In this document: in pieces, positions 1 to 6,619 of the stretch
How the letters are laid out: every line of letters starts with the position of its first letter
How positions within the stretch are numbered: position 1 is the stretch's first letter
NCBI GenBank assembly: GCA_007133745.1
Contig: SLMC01000338.1
Span: forward strand, 1 to 10,289
Length of the DNA: 10,289 nt
Source: Kiritimatiellia bacterium
Lineage (GTDB): Bacteria > Verrucomicrobiota > Kiritimatiellia > UBA8416 > SLMC01
Reading direction: 5' to 3'
The notes under the pieces: generated by a model
What the model was told of the DNA's origin: nothing
Databases searched by the model: none
What the model saw: the letters and a program-made list of their open reading frames with translations, nothing else
Made by a program: the position numbers and the translations under genes

Positions 1-6
1 AGGGGT

Positions 7-30
7 GTACGAGTACGTGTACGAGTACGC
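7..30. repeat. GTACGN hexamer tandem array at window edge
   Basis: The palindromic core GTAC recurs exactly every 6 bp at positions 7, 13, 19 and 25. It is followed alternately by GA, GT, GA and GC, so the true period may be 12 bp with two copies. The array starts a few bases into the window, so more units or a partner arm may lie to the left. It contains no gene. It may be one arm of an element like the octamer inverted arrays elsewhere in this window, but the unit length differs and no opposite arm is visible here. Confidence 0.7.
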
Positions 31-83
31 ATGAGAAAACCTGCGGCATGGCAACGGTCTGTTTGGGAACACCTTTTCGGACA

Positions 84-122
84 GGCTCTAACTAAGAGCC
101 ATTCTGGCCGGCCCCGAATGGC
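84..122. other. Two overlapping perfect stem-loops in the intergenic region
   Basis: GGCTCT at 84-89 pairs with AGAGCC at 95-100 around a 5-nt loop. GCCATTC at 98-104 pairs with GAATGGC at 116-122 around an 11-nt GC-rich loop. The stems share positions 98-100, so they compete. Neither is followed by a T-run on either strand, so neither is a textbook intrinsic terminator. They lie about 100 nt beyond the stop codon of the minus-strand gene ending at 225 and may be part of its 3' untranslated region. No gene is supported anywhere in 1-224. Confidence 0.45.
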
Positions 123-144
123 CACTGCTCTTTTCAGGGTGATT

Positions 145-208
145 GTTAGCGGGTGCGTGAGTGTGTGGGTGAAAACTCACATACTCCAAAACCCACATAC
201 CCACACAC
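145..208. repeat. Octamer inverted-array element A (unit GTRYGTGR)
   Basis: The left arm consists of consecutive 8-bp units at 145, 153 and 161, for example GTGCGTGA at 153 and GTGTGTGG at 161, with a degenerate unit at 169. The right arm carries the reverse-complement unit YCACRYAC at 177, 193 and 201, with a degenerate copy at 185. The arms meet almost directly: GTGA at 169-172 faces TCAC at 177-180 across a 4-nt loop. The element ends 16 nt from the stop codon of the minus-strand gene at 225. It could fold as an imperfect hairpin at the transcript's 3' end. The unit is the same as in the element at 6620-6716. Confidence 0.75.
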
Positions 209-224
209 TTGAGTTGCGGGCGGA

Positions 225-1910
225 TCACCTTGGTCTTCGCAAATGACGGGCGACACGTCTGTTGCCGCTCATGATGTGGCTGGCATGTCCGCGAATCGTC
301 CATGGCGGGTGATCCAGCAGGCTGGAGTGCGGATCGTAGCTGCTCATGATTTCGGATGTTACGGGGCCGAAAACTTTCCGGTCGTACGTGTAGATGTTCA
401 CCAGCGCCTGCCCGGCTATGGCGTCCGGAATGAGGCCGAAATCCAGGATATGCCGTTTGAACCAGCTTGATCCCCGAATGGTTTTCACGGTAAGATTACG
501 AGGCGGAATCAGCGTGTAACCCAAGTTGAGCCGTTCGATAAACGTGTGGGCCACAAGGAACTTGGTCCAGAATTCCAGTAGCGCGTTCGTCGCCCGGAAA
601 TCGGCGACGATTTCGATGAAGTCCGAAGCCATCAAATCGCCTGGCGACGGCATTTCCTCGCTGTTCACGCCAAGGGTGTTCAGAAAGCGGAACACCTCCG
701 GGCTCAAGGCGGTTGCGAACGCGGGCACCAGTTGACGCAGCCTTGATTCCGGCACGGGATCCTCCATGCCTTTTCCGTCCAGAACAATCATAGCGGCCTT
801 GGCATACGCCCACGCAACCAAATGAGAGCAAAAAAAGCCCAGTGCGTCGTCTCGGCTCATGTCCATACTCATATTGTAGGGCGCGCGCCGTTCGACTTGT
901 GTCTGCGCCAAACGCGTCGCCAGTCGAATGATGTCCTGGCGTTGTTGCGGGCTAACGTCGGGCAGATTTTTTTTCATTCGCAACACGGCCAGGCCGTGAT
1001 AGCTCTGACTCCTGAAACCGGGTTCGTCGCTTCCGACAACGCCTTTTTCGATGATGGATTCCATGACGCGCAACGGCTCGCCGGGTTTTCGTCCCACGAT
1101 AAAAACATGCGCGTAGCGGCGCTGCGGACTGGTGGTCAAGGGAATCAGCGTCGAAATGGACGTCCCGCCCACGCTCAGCACGATATCGCCCGATTCGAAA
1201 GGAAATTGCGAGAAATGATTGGCAAACGGCTCTTGCGCGATACGTTGGCCCGGCAAGAGCGCTCTTTCGCGACGGACAGGCAGCGTTTGCTCGGGATAGA
1301 ATACGAAACGGCGCTTTTCATGATGGTACCATTGGCTGTCGCGACGGTCGATCACTCTGATTTTTTCGCGAATCAAGTCTTCGACATAGCTCATCGTGGC
1401 AATGGAACGCTGGATTTCCGCGTTGTTGTCCGCGGACCGAATGCGTTCCAGACGCGCCTGATAGATGTCCGCGTAGAGCGTATCGGTCAAGCCGTGCACG
1501 CCACGTTGGCCAAGACACTCGAGAAAACGGCCGCGTGCCGTCCAGGTGTCGTCAAACGCCTCAAGGCAATGGGGACTGGTTTCGGCGGGCACGGGAGGCT
1601 TGGGGGCTGCGCGGGATCGGTCGAGGTTCCTGAAGAAATTCCGCCAGACGTGCGGCGCGACGCCTGTTCTGTGCGCGATCAGGATCAAGGCATGCGCGTC
1701 ATGTCGATCTCTTGTCCACGCTTTTTCGGGGGCAGGCAGGGATCGTGCCGATTTGTCCGCCGCCGAGCTTTCGACAGAACTCAACGCCCATGACAGGCAC
1801 AGCGCAAAAACAAGAAAGGGATAACGTCTCAACCGCGTTGTCCGTTCACCCGCTACCGTTGCGGCTTTGCGTTGACCATGAGTCGAACCGCGTTTGTTTT
1901 CCGGTGTCAT
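225..1910 (-). CDS. Secreted YaeF/YiiX-type permuted papain-fold protein (C92-like)
   Basis: A 561-aa exported protein whose middle resembles permuted NlpC/P60 or papain-fold enzymes of the YaeF/YiiX (peptidase C92) group. Family hallmarks appear in the permuted order: a GDIVL strand near residue 241, a candidate catalytic histidine in YAHVFIV (H268), a conserved-type glutamate in VMESIIEKGV (E284), and a candidate nucleophile in FFCSHLV (C361). Residues 30-50 are a hydrophobic segment ending SSVESSAA, read as a Sec signal peptide after an unusually long basic leader. ATG 1910 is chosen because AAAGGA lies about 10 nt upstream. About 180 N-terminal and 170 C-terminal residues are unrecognised. 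It follows the M16 peptidase gene after 58 nt and is probably its operon mate. Family members may cleave amide or lipid-linked bonds; the substrate here is unknown. Confidence 0.75.
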   Translation of the reverse strand: MTPENKRGSTHGQRKAATVAGERTTRLRRYPFLVFALCLSWALSSVESSAADKSARSLPAPEKAWTRDRHDAHALILIAHRTGVAPHVWRNFFRNLDRSRAAPKPPVPAETSPHCLEAFDDTWTARGRFLECLGQRGVHGLTDTLYADIYQARLERIRSADNNAEIQRSIATMSYVEDLIREKIRVIDRRDSQWYHHEKRRFVFYPEQTLPVRRERALLPGQRIAQEPFANHFSQFPFESGDIVLSVGGTSISTLIPLTTSPQRRYAHVFIVGRKPGEPLRVMESIIEKGVVGSDEPGFRSQSYHGLAVLRMKKNLPDVSPQQRQDIIRLATRLAQTQVERRAPYNMSMDMSRDDALGFFCSHLVAWAYAKAAMIVLDGKGMEDPVPESRLRQLVPAFATALSPEVFRFLNTLGVNSEEMPSPGDLMASDFIEIVADFRATNALLEFWTKFLVAHTFIERLNLGYTLIPPRNLTVKTIRGSSWFKRHILDFGLIPDAIAGQALVNIYTYDRKVFGPVTSEIMSSYDPHSSLLDHPPWTIRGHASHIMSGNRRVARHLRRPR

Positions 1911-1968
1911 CTTTAACGTCCTTTCAGCGCTACCCCGTATGGGGAATGCGGGATGACCGTGGCTTCTT

Positions 1969-4605
1969 CTACTGGGTTGTGTCCGGCATCAGGATGGATA
2001 CGGCCATGGCATCGGCGTTTAGAATGGAAGCGGCAGCCTGACGCACGTCTTCTCGCGTCAGCGCTGCCAAGCGTTCCGGCATGCCGAAGAAGCGGTCGAT
2101 ACCGATGCCGTACAGTTCGTTGAGGGCGCATTGCATGGCCATGTTGTCGAGGCGCTGCAGGTTGCGCTGATGGCGGGCAACCATACGGCGGCGAGTCCGT
2201 TCAAATTCCTTTTCGTCCAGCCCCTCGTCGATCAAGCGCTGAATTTCCTCTAGGATCAGCGTTTCCACCGGGTCCAGAGCGTCTTCTCGGGTTCCGACAT
2301 AGAATACGAACGAGCCCGAATCGAGTCCGGCATGCTGATAGGCGCCTGCGTAATAGGCCAGTCCGCGTTTTTCGCGGATTTCCATGCCAAGCGAGGAGGA
2401 CAGGCCGGACAGGGCCTGGGCCAGAAGATCGAGCGCGTCCTGCCGAGGGTCGTGGAGAGAAACGCCGGGAAAGCCGGCCATCAGAATGGTTTGTTCGCGC
2501 GGCCGGCGTTGCTTGGTGCGGGCGGGCAGGTTGTGCTCGATGGCGCGCATACGTTGCTCGGGGGCGGAGCCTTGCGGCATGGCGGCGAAATGCTGTTCAG
2601 CGAGAGCCTTGGCTTTTTCGGGATCGATATGGCCGAACAGGGCCAAAACCATGTTGCCGGAAACGGCGTGCGTTTGGAAATGGTTCTCGATCGAGTCGCG
2701 ACTTATATCTTTGACGCTTTCCGCCGTTCCCAGCGCATCGAAGCGGTAGGGATGCCCGGGGTACAGAAGCTTGTCGAGTTCCGCCTGCGCCAGATGAAAC
2801 GGTCGTTCCTGTCGGGCGGCAATGGCGGCCAACTGGAGGGTTTTTTCCTTGTCGATTTCCTTGTCCGGGAATTGGGGGCGCAAAAGGCTGTCGGCAAGCA
2901 GATCGAAGAAGAGTCCGACATCTTCGGCCATGCATTCGGCTTGAAGGCCGAAGCTGTTGCGTCCGGAAAAGGGGCTGATGGAGCCGCCCCTGGCTTCGAC
3001 GGTTTCGGCGATGGTTTCGGCGGACCGTTTGCGCGTGCCGCGGGTCAGAAGCCGGGACATCAGGCGCGCGACGCCGTTGTCGGCTTCGGTTTCCGAAAGC
3101 AATCCGCCGCCGAGCGCGGCGCAGAAATGAACGAAAGGCAGACGCCGGTCCTCGTAGACGATCAGGCGGACGCCGTTGGACAAGGTATAGGTTTGGGCCG
3201 GGCCGGGCGTGATCGGTTCGGCGGGTCGAGCGTCGGGCTCCGTTTCCGGCTGCGCGGGCGCAAGGACGGCCACAGTCCTGTTTTCGGGCCGAAGATAGCG
3301 CTGGGCGACCGCGCGCAGGTCTTGCGGCGTGACGGCGTCGATCTGGCGGATGTAGGTTTCGGAAAAACGGGGACTGCCTGCATAGAATTCGCCTGCGGCC
3401 ACATGGCGGGCCAGTCCGGACATCGTGCGCAGGGACGCGAGTTCCGAGCGGACAAGTTGCCGGCGCGCCTTTTCGATGTCCTCGTCGGTGAACGGCTTGA
3501 CCGACCATTGCGCGATATTTTCTTCGATCGCGGCGAGTACGTCCTGTTCCCGTGCCGGATCGAAGCGGGCGGATATTCCGAACAGACCGGGATGCTGCGC
3601 GGTATAGGACCAGGCGCCGATGCTGTGAACCAGGCGGCGCTGTTCCTGAATATCGGCGCCCAGCCTCGAACTGCGGCCGCGTCCGACAATGTTCGCCAAT
3701 ACGTCCAGCGCGGCCGTGTCGGGATGGGTAAGGGGCACGGTGTGCCAGGCCATGACGAGGCGGGTCGATTCATAGGCGCCGGTGCGTCTGGCGTAGCGCG
3801 GCGCCAGTTGAGGCGGCTCGTCGGGGATGAAAACCGGGGCGCGCGACACGCGGGGAAAATTCGCGAACGCTTCGCGCAGCGCCGTGAGCGCCTCGCGCCG
3901 ATCCACGGCGCCGGCGACGACGACGATCATGTTGTCGGGCGTGTAGTGGCGCGCGAAAAAATCGCGGAGATCGGCGGGCGCGATGGACGAGAAGACGGGT
4001 TTGTGTCCGATCACGGGAAACCGGTAGGGGTGGACGCGGTAGGCTGTGGACCACAGGATTTGGCTCAGCGCCCGGTCGGGATTGTCGGCGTGCATGTCGA
4101 TTTCGCGCAGGATCACGTTCCGCTCCTTGCCCCATTCGTCTTCGGGGACATGCGCGTTCATGACGGCGTCGGCCAGCACGTCCAGTCCTGTTTTCCATTC
4201 GGAGGCCGGAAGATCGGCATGAAAGACCGTGCGGTCGAAGCCGGTATAGGCGTTGATGTCGCCGCCAGCCTCGTTGATGTCGCGGGTAATGGCCCCGACA
4301 TCTCGGGTCGGCGTGCCTTTAAAGATCATGTGTTCGATGGCGTGCGAGAGACCGGCCCCGAGGTGGTTTTCCTCGTGGATGGAGCCGGCCCCGACCCATA
4401 TCTGAATGGAGACGGCGGGCGCCGAGCGGTCTTCCGCGATGAGCGCGATCATGCCGTTGTCCAGGACTTCGCGATGCAGGGTGTCGTACGCCTTGCGCAG
4501 ATAGGCGGTCGGATCGGCGGCGGTATCGTTTGTTCGTACGGTGGCGCAGGCCGCCGTCCATCCGAGCAGGGCGACCGCGCCCAGCAGGCGTAATCCGCTT
4601 TTCAT
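1969..4605 (-). CDS. Two-domain M16 zinc metallopeptidase, predicted lipoprotein
   Basis: An 878-aa member of the M16 (pitrilysin/insulinase/processing-peptidase) family. The inverted zinc motif HAIEH is at residues 88-92, and the third ligand E168 in NVILREID lies 75 residues later, matching the family rule HxxEH-X74-76-E. A second M16 domain begins near residue 460. It has no HxxEH (DNGVARLMSRLL sits where it would be), but near residue 744 it carries the R/Y-type substrate-binding segment REKRGLAYYAGAY. This resembles a fused active plus inactive pair. The N-terminus has a hydrophobic stretch ending TAAC (C20), a plausible lipobox, so the product is probably a membrane-anchored periplasmic lipoprotein. 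GGGAGA precedes ATG 4605, which overlaps the upstream stop codon in ATGA, implying translational coupling. The peptide substrate is unknown. Confidence 0.93.
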   Translation of the reverse strand: MKSGLRLLGAVALLGWTAACATVRTNDTAADPTAYLRKAYDTLHREVLDNGMIALIAEDRSAPAVSIQIWVGAGSIHEENHLGAGLSHAIEHMIFKGTPTRDVGAITRDINEAGGDINAYTGFDRTVFHADLPASEWKTGLDVLADAVMNAHVPEDEWGKERNVILREIDMHADNPDRALSQILWSTAYRVHPYRFPVIGHKPVFSSIAPADLRDFFARHYTPDNMIVVVAGAVDRREALTALREAFANFPRVSRAPVFIPDEPPQLAPRYARRTGAYESTRLVMAWHTVPLTHPDTAALDVLANIVGRGRSSRLGADIQEQRRLVHSIGAWSYTAQHPGLFGISARFDPAREQDVLAAIEENIAQWSVKPFTDEDIEKARRQLVRSELASLRTMSGLARHVAAGEFYAGSPRFSETYIRQIDAVTPQDLRAVAQRYLRPENRTVAVLAPAQPETEPDARPAEPITPGPAQTYTLSNGVRLIVYEDRRLPFVHFCAALGGGLLSETEADNGVARLMSRLLTRGTRKRSAETIAETVEARGGSISPFSGRNSFGLQAECMAEDVGLFFDLLADSLLRPQFPDKEIDKEKTLQLAAIAARQERPFHLAQAELDKLLYPGHPYRFDALGTAESVKDISRDSIENHFQTHAVSGNMVLALFGHIDPEKAKALAEQHFAAMPQGSAPEQRMRAIEHNLPARTKQRRPREQTILMAGFPGVSLHDPRQDALDLLAQALSGLSSSLGMEIREKRGLAYYAGAYQHAGLDSGSFVFYVGTREDALDPVETLILEEIQRLIDEGLDEKEFERTRRRMVARHQRNLQRLDNMAMQCALNELYGIGIDRFFGMPERLAALTREDVRQAAASILNADAMAVSILMPDTTQ

Positions 4606-5039
4606 CGGCTTCTCCCGTGCGAAAAGGCTTTACCCGACAAATCGCGGTTTAACGGATTTTTAGGAAGGTAGGGCTTGGTGAAGGCGTCATGAAAATCGTA
4701 GCCGTTGGTAAAGTCGTCGCGTTGATCGCGATCCGTTTTGCCTAGGACGCCGGATTGGACCAGATTGAACACGATGTTGCCGAAATCTTCGGTATGCTTG
4801 ACGCCCCAGGCGGTCAGAACGGTTAGCGCGAGCGGGCCGTATTCCTGAATGGCGTAGGCGCGAATGCCTTCGAGCAATTCCTGGCCGGTCACGTGGCGTC
4901 GGTCGCCCTGGGCCGGTTTCTTGAGTGTTCTGGACGTATAGTCCAGCGCTTCGCGGACGAAGAAATAGGTTTCAGGATCGTAGCGCGAATCCTGTTCATG
5001 AATACGTTCCACAATTTTCGCGAAAGCGTTCTCGTGCAT
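4602..5039 (-). CDS. Minf_1886-like conserved protein of unknown function
   Basis: A 145-aa soluble protein with no signal peptide or membrane segment. It resembles the Minf_1886 family (the Verrucomicrobia/Planctomycetes-restricted conserved family) in its opening pattern of FAKIVERIHEQDSRYDPETY, followed by FVREALDYT, then HVTGQELLEGIRAYAIQEYG and AWGVKHTEDFGNIVFNLV. The length fits that family and no function is known. The start at 5039 is firm: AAGGAG lies 9 nt upstream. It heads the three-gene minus-strand cluster, and its stop overlaps the M16 peptidase start by 4 nt. The family assignment is from memory of the motif pattern, not a search. It is the best lineage marker in the window. 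Confidence 0.85.
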   Translation of the reverse strand: MHENAFAKIVERIHEQDSRYDPETYFFVREALDYTSRTLKKPAQGDRRHVTGQELLEGIRAYAIQEYGPLALTVLTAWGVKHTEDFGNIVFNLVQSGVLGKTDRDQRDDFTNGYDFHDAFTKPYLPKNPLNRDLSGKAFSHGRSR

Positions 5040-5129
5040 CGGGCGTGTCTCCTTGTTTCCTTTTCGCGTTATTTCGCGCGTTTCGTAGTTTCCGGTTTCT
5101 TATTCAGAGCCATCCCGCAGAGGTGCGAA

Positions 5130-5280
5130 ATGGAATAATGGAATGTTGGAATGATGTGTTGCGGATCGGATGGCATTGCGCCAATCTTGGATTGCTTTTT
5201 TTTTCCGTGTGCGAGACATCCGTTTGGGCTTTCTGTCGATTGTTCCAAATTTCCAACCTTCCATCATTCCATTATTTCAT
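5130..5280. repeat. Octamer inverted-array element B (unit WTGGAATR)
   Basis: The left arm has three exact 8-bp units, ATGGAATA at 5130, ATGGAATG at 5138 and TTGGAATG at 5146. The right arm has five units in inverted orientation starting at 5241, 5249, 5257, 5265 and 5273; read on the minus strand, the outermost are ATGAAATA and ATGGAATG. The arms flank an 87-nt centre that contains a small hairpin (CAATC 5182-5186 with GATTG 5190-5194) followed by nine Ts at 5196-5204. The outermost right-arm unit supplies the TGA stop codon of the minus-strand HIT gene. The architecture matches the elements at 145-208 and 6620-6716, but the unit sequence is different. Positions 5040-5129 hold no gene; they must contain the Shine-Dalgarno site and presumably the promoter of the downstream cluster. 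Confidence 0.8.
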
Positions 5281-5702
5281 TGAGCCTGTAGCGCATTCCT
5301 GATTTTTTCGGCATAGCGGGTCATCTCTTCAGGCTGTTCGTACTGGCGTGGCGTCCAGTTGAAGGAGTGGCCGTCGTTGGCGAAGCGAGGAATCACGTGG
5401 AAATGAATGTGGGGCACGATTTGGCCGGCGGACTCGCCGTTGGCCTGCGCCACGTTGACGCCGTCGGCGCCTAGGCCTTCGATGTGGGCGAGGGCGATGC
5501 GCTGGACGGCTACGATCAGCTTCTGGAGCATGGCTTGCGGCGTTCGGGTGATCGGGTCGTAATGGGTCTTGGGGATGACCAGCGTGTGGCCTTTGACCAC
5601 CGGGCCGATGTCCATGAAGGCTAGGATTTCGGTGTCTTCGTAAACGCGGGCGGCGGGCAGCTCGCCGGCGACGATTTTGCAAAACACGCAATCCGTGTTC
5701 AT
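5277..5702 (-). CDS. HIT family (histidine triad) nucleotide-binding hydrolase
   Basis: A 141-aa cytoplasmic HIT-superfamily protein, the usual length for a bacterial Hint-type member. The histidine triad HIHFHVI is at residues 98-104, with H100 the expected nucleophile for nucleoside phosphoramidate or related phosphoester hydrolysis. Upstream are the usual Hint-type landmarks: CVFCKIVAGELPA at the N-terminus (with a CxxC pair at C5 and C8), FMDIGPVVKGHTLVIPKTHY around residues 29-48, and ANGESAGQIVPH before the triad. ATG 5702 is preferred over an in-frame ATG 24 nt upstream because AAGGAG lies 7 nt before it and the CVFCKI start is the family norm. Its stop codon lies inside a repeat element. 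It is divergent from the beta-barrel gene. The physiological substrate is unknown. Confidence 0.93.
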   Translation of the reverse strand: MNTDCVFCKIVAGELPAARVYEDTEILAFMDIGPVVKGHTLVIPKTHYDPITRTPQAMLQKLIVAVQRIALAHIEGLGADGVNVAQANGESAGQIVPHIHFHVIPRFANDGHSFNWTPRQYEQPEEMTRYAEKIRNALQAQ

Positions 5703-5720
5703 AAAGCATCTCCTTTTCCG

Positions 5721-5749
5721 TTGCATTCAAGGATCAGAAAGACTATAGG
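5721..5749 (+). promoter_or_regulatory. Possible sigma-70-like promoter for the beta-barrel gene
   Basis: On the plus strand TTGCAT (5721-5726) and TATAGG (5744-5749) are separated by 17 nt. They overlap the minus-strand promoter candidate, so the two would be back to back. The hexamer matches are mediocre (3/6 and 4/6). If used, this promoter would give a leader of roughly 150 nt containing the structured region at 5813-5881. Confidence 0.28.
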
Positions 5750-5768
5750 TTTAACAAGGATAGGTCAA
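5742..5768 (-). promoter_or_regulatory. Possible sigma-70-like promoter for the HIT gene
   Basis: On the minus strand TTGACC (5763-5768) stands 15 nt from TATAGT (5742-5747), in the AT-rich patch between the divergent genes. The -35 match is good, but the spacer is shorter than the ideal 17 nt. Assignment is by eye only. Confidence 0.3.
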
Positions 5769-5812
5769 GGACGCAATGGCGCTGTCAAAAATTGAATGGG
5801 CGAAACAGGAAT

Positions 5813-5881
5813 CGGTGGACGATAACGGGCGACGAGAGCGGATAACGAGTGGGAATCATCGAATCGTCCACCGCTCTCGTC
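5813..5881 (+). promoter_or_regulatory. Structured leader with interleaved inverted repeats and phased direct repeat
   Basis: CGGTGGACGAT at 5813-5823 is perfectly complementary to 5863-5873. GACGAGAGCGG at 5831-5841 is perfectly complementary to 5871-5881. The two 11-bp stems are interleaved and share positions 5871-5873, so they must compete or form a pseudoknot. TCGTCCA occurs at both 5864 and 5877, giving the 5' arm a second possible partner. GATAACG occurs at 5821 and 5841, exactly 20 bp apart, which places both copies on the same DNA face. The region ends 14 nt before the AAGGAG ribosome-binding site at 5895-5900. It could be an RNA regulatory leader or a DNA operator. Confidence 0.5.
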
Positions 5882-5907
5882 CAACGAAAAGGACAAGGAG
5901 GCTTGGA

Positions 5908-6579
5908 ATGCGTGGTATGAACAGGCGGGGTCTGTGGACATGGGCGGGTGCGGTATCGGTTTTGGGTTTGTGGGCGAGCGGGGCTTTGGCCTCACCGGTT
6001 GGCGTGTCGCTCAAGGTGAACACGCTGGGGGCTGGCGCCGACGTGACGGTGAACATGGGGACCTATTTGAATGCGCGCGCGGGGTTCAACTACGGACAGT
6101 TCAATCTTCTGATGTCGCTGGACGAAGCCGATTTGGACGCGAAGCTGCGTTGGCAGACCGTTCCGGTTCTGCTGGACTATCATCCGACGGGCGGCGGGTT
6201 TCGGATATCGCTGGGCGGGGTCGTCAACAACAACCGGATCGACCTGTCGGCCGATCCCTATGAGCCGTTGACGTTGCAGGGTGTGGACTATACCATCGAC
6301 CGACTGGACGGCCGTATCGAGTTTCAGCGCATTTCGCCGTATTTCGGAATAGGCGTGGGCAATGCGGTGGGCGGCGGTCGCGTGCATTTCGCCTGCGATT
6401 TCGGCGTCATGTATCACGGATCGCCGCGCGTTCGGGCCGTAGCGGAATCGAACTTGCCGCCGGCGCTGCAAGCGGAACTGGATCGCGATCTGCAAAGCGA
6501 GGTGGACGATTTGCAGGATGATCTGTCCGGCTGGCGATACTATCCGGTGGTTTCGCTGGGGTTCTCGATTTCCTTCTAA
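5908..6579 (+). CDS. Outer-membrane beta-barrel protein, uncharacterised
   Basis: A 223-aa exported protein. Residues 1-28 form a Sec signal peptide (RR, then a hydrophobic core, then ASGALA with cleavage before SP). The mature chain is rich in alternating, glycine- and aromatic-containing strands: LNARAGFNYGQFNL, DAKLRWQTVPVLLDYHP, TGGGFRISLGGVVNNN and SPYFGIGVGNAVGG. It ends in VVSLGFSISF with a terminal phenylalanine, the classic outer-membrane assembly signal. An acidic amphipathic stretch (LPPALQAELDRDLQSEVDDLQDDL, split here by position 186-206) precedes the last strand and resembles a periplasmic turn or helix seen in one hypothetical OMP family. ATG 5908 is chosen because AAGGAG lies 7 nt upstream; an in-frame ATG at 5776 lacks such a site and would bury the signal peptide. 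Ligand and role are unknown. Confidence 0.85.
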   Translation: MRGMNRRGLWTWAGAVSVLGLWASGALASPVGVSLKVNTLGAGADVTVNMGTYLNARAGFNYGQFNLLMSLDEADLDAKLRWQTVPVLLDYHPTGGGFRISLGGVVNNNRIDLSADPYEPLTLQGVDYTIDRLDGRIEFQRISPYFGIGVGNAVGGGRVHFACDFGVMYHGSPRVRAVAESNLPPALQAELDRDLQSEVDDLQDDLSGWRYYPVVSLGFSISF

Positions 6580-6619
6580 CCCGTTTCTTATTCCTACTCA
6601 ATATCTTCCCGTGAGCACT

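Noticed and set aside
145..208. CRISPR array
   Set aside because: Units are 8 bp with no spacers, are inverted between arms, and no cas genes are present.
31..246. Small plus-strand open frame at the left edge
   Set aside because: It runs through the repeat element and the 3' end of the opposite gene, with no convincing ribosome-binding site.
822..1793. 323-codon open frame on the plus strand
   Set aside because: Antisense to the papain-fold gene; no recognisable domain and no good ribosome-binding site.
2332..4593. 753-codon open frame on the plus strand
   Set aside because: It lies entirely antisense to the M16 gene, whose zinc motif, signal peptide and ribosome-binding site are clear. 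The translation is glycine/arginine-rich low-complexity sequence, typical of a GC-rich antisense shadow.
5182..5204. Hairpin plus nine Ts as a terminator
   Set aside because: The T-run is oriented for plus-strand transcription, but both flanking genes are on the minus strand. It is kept only as a component of element B.
5776..5907. Upstream in-frame ATG of the beta-barrel gene
   Set aside because: It would place 44 residues before the signal peptide and run through the inverted repeats. The AAGGAG site favours 5908.
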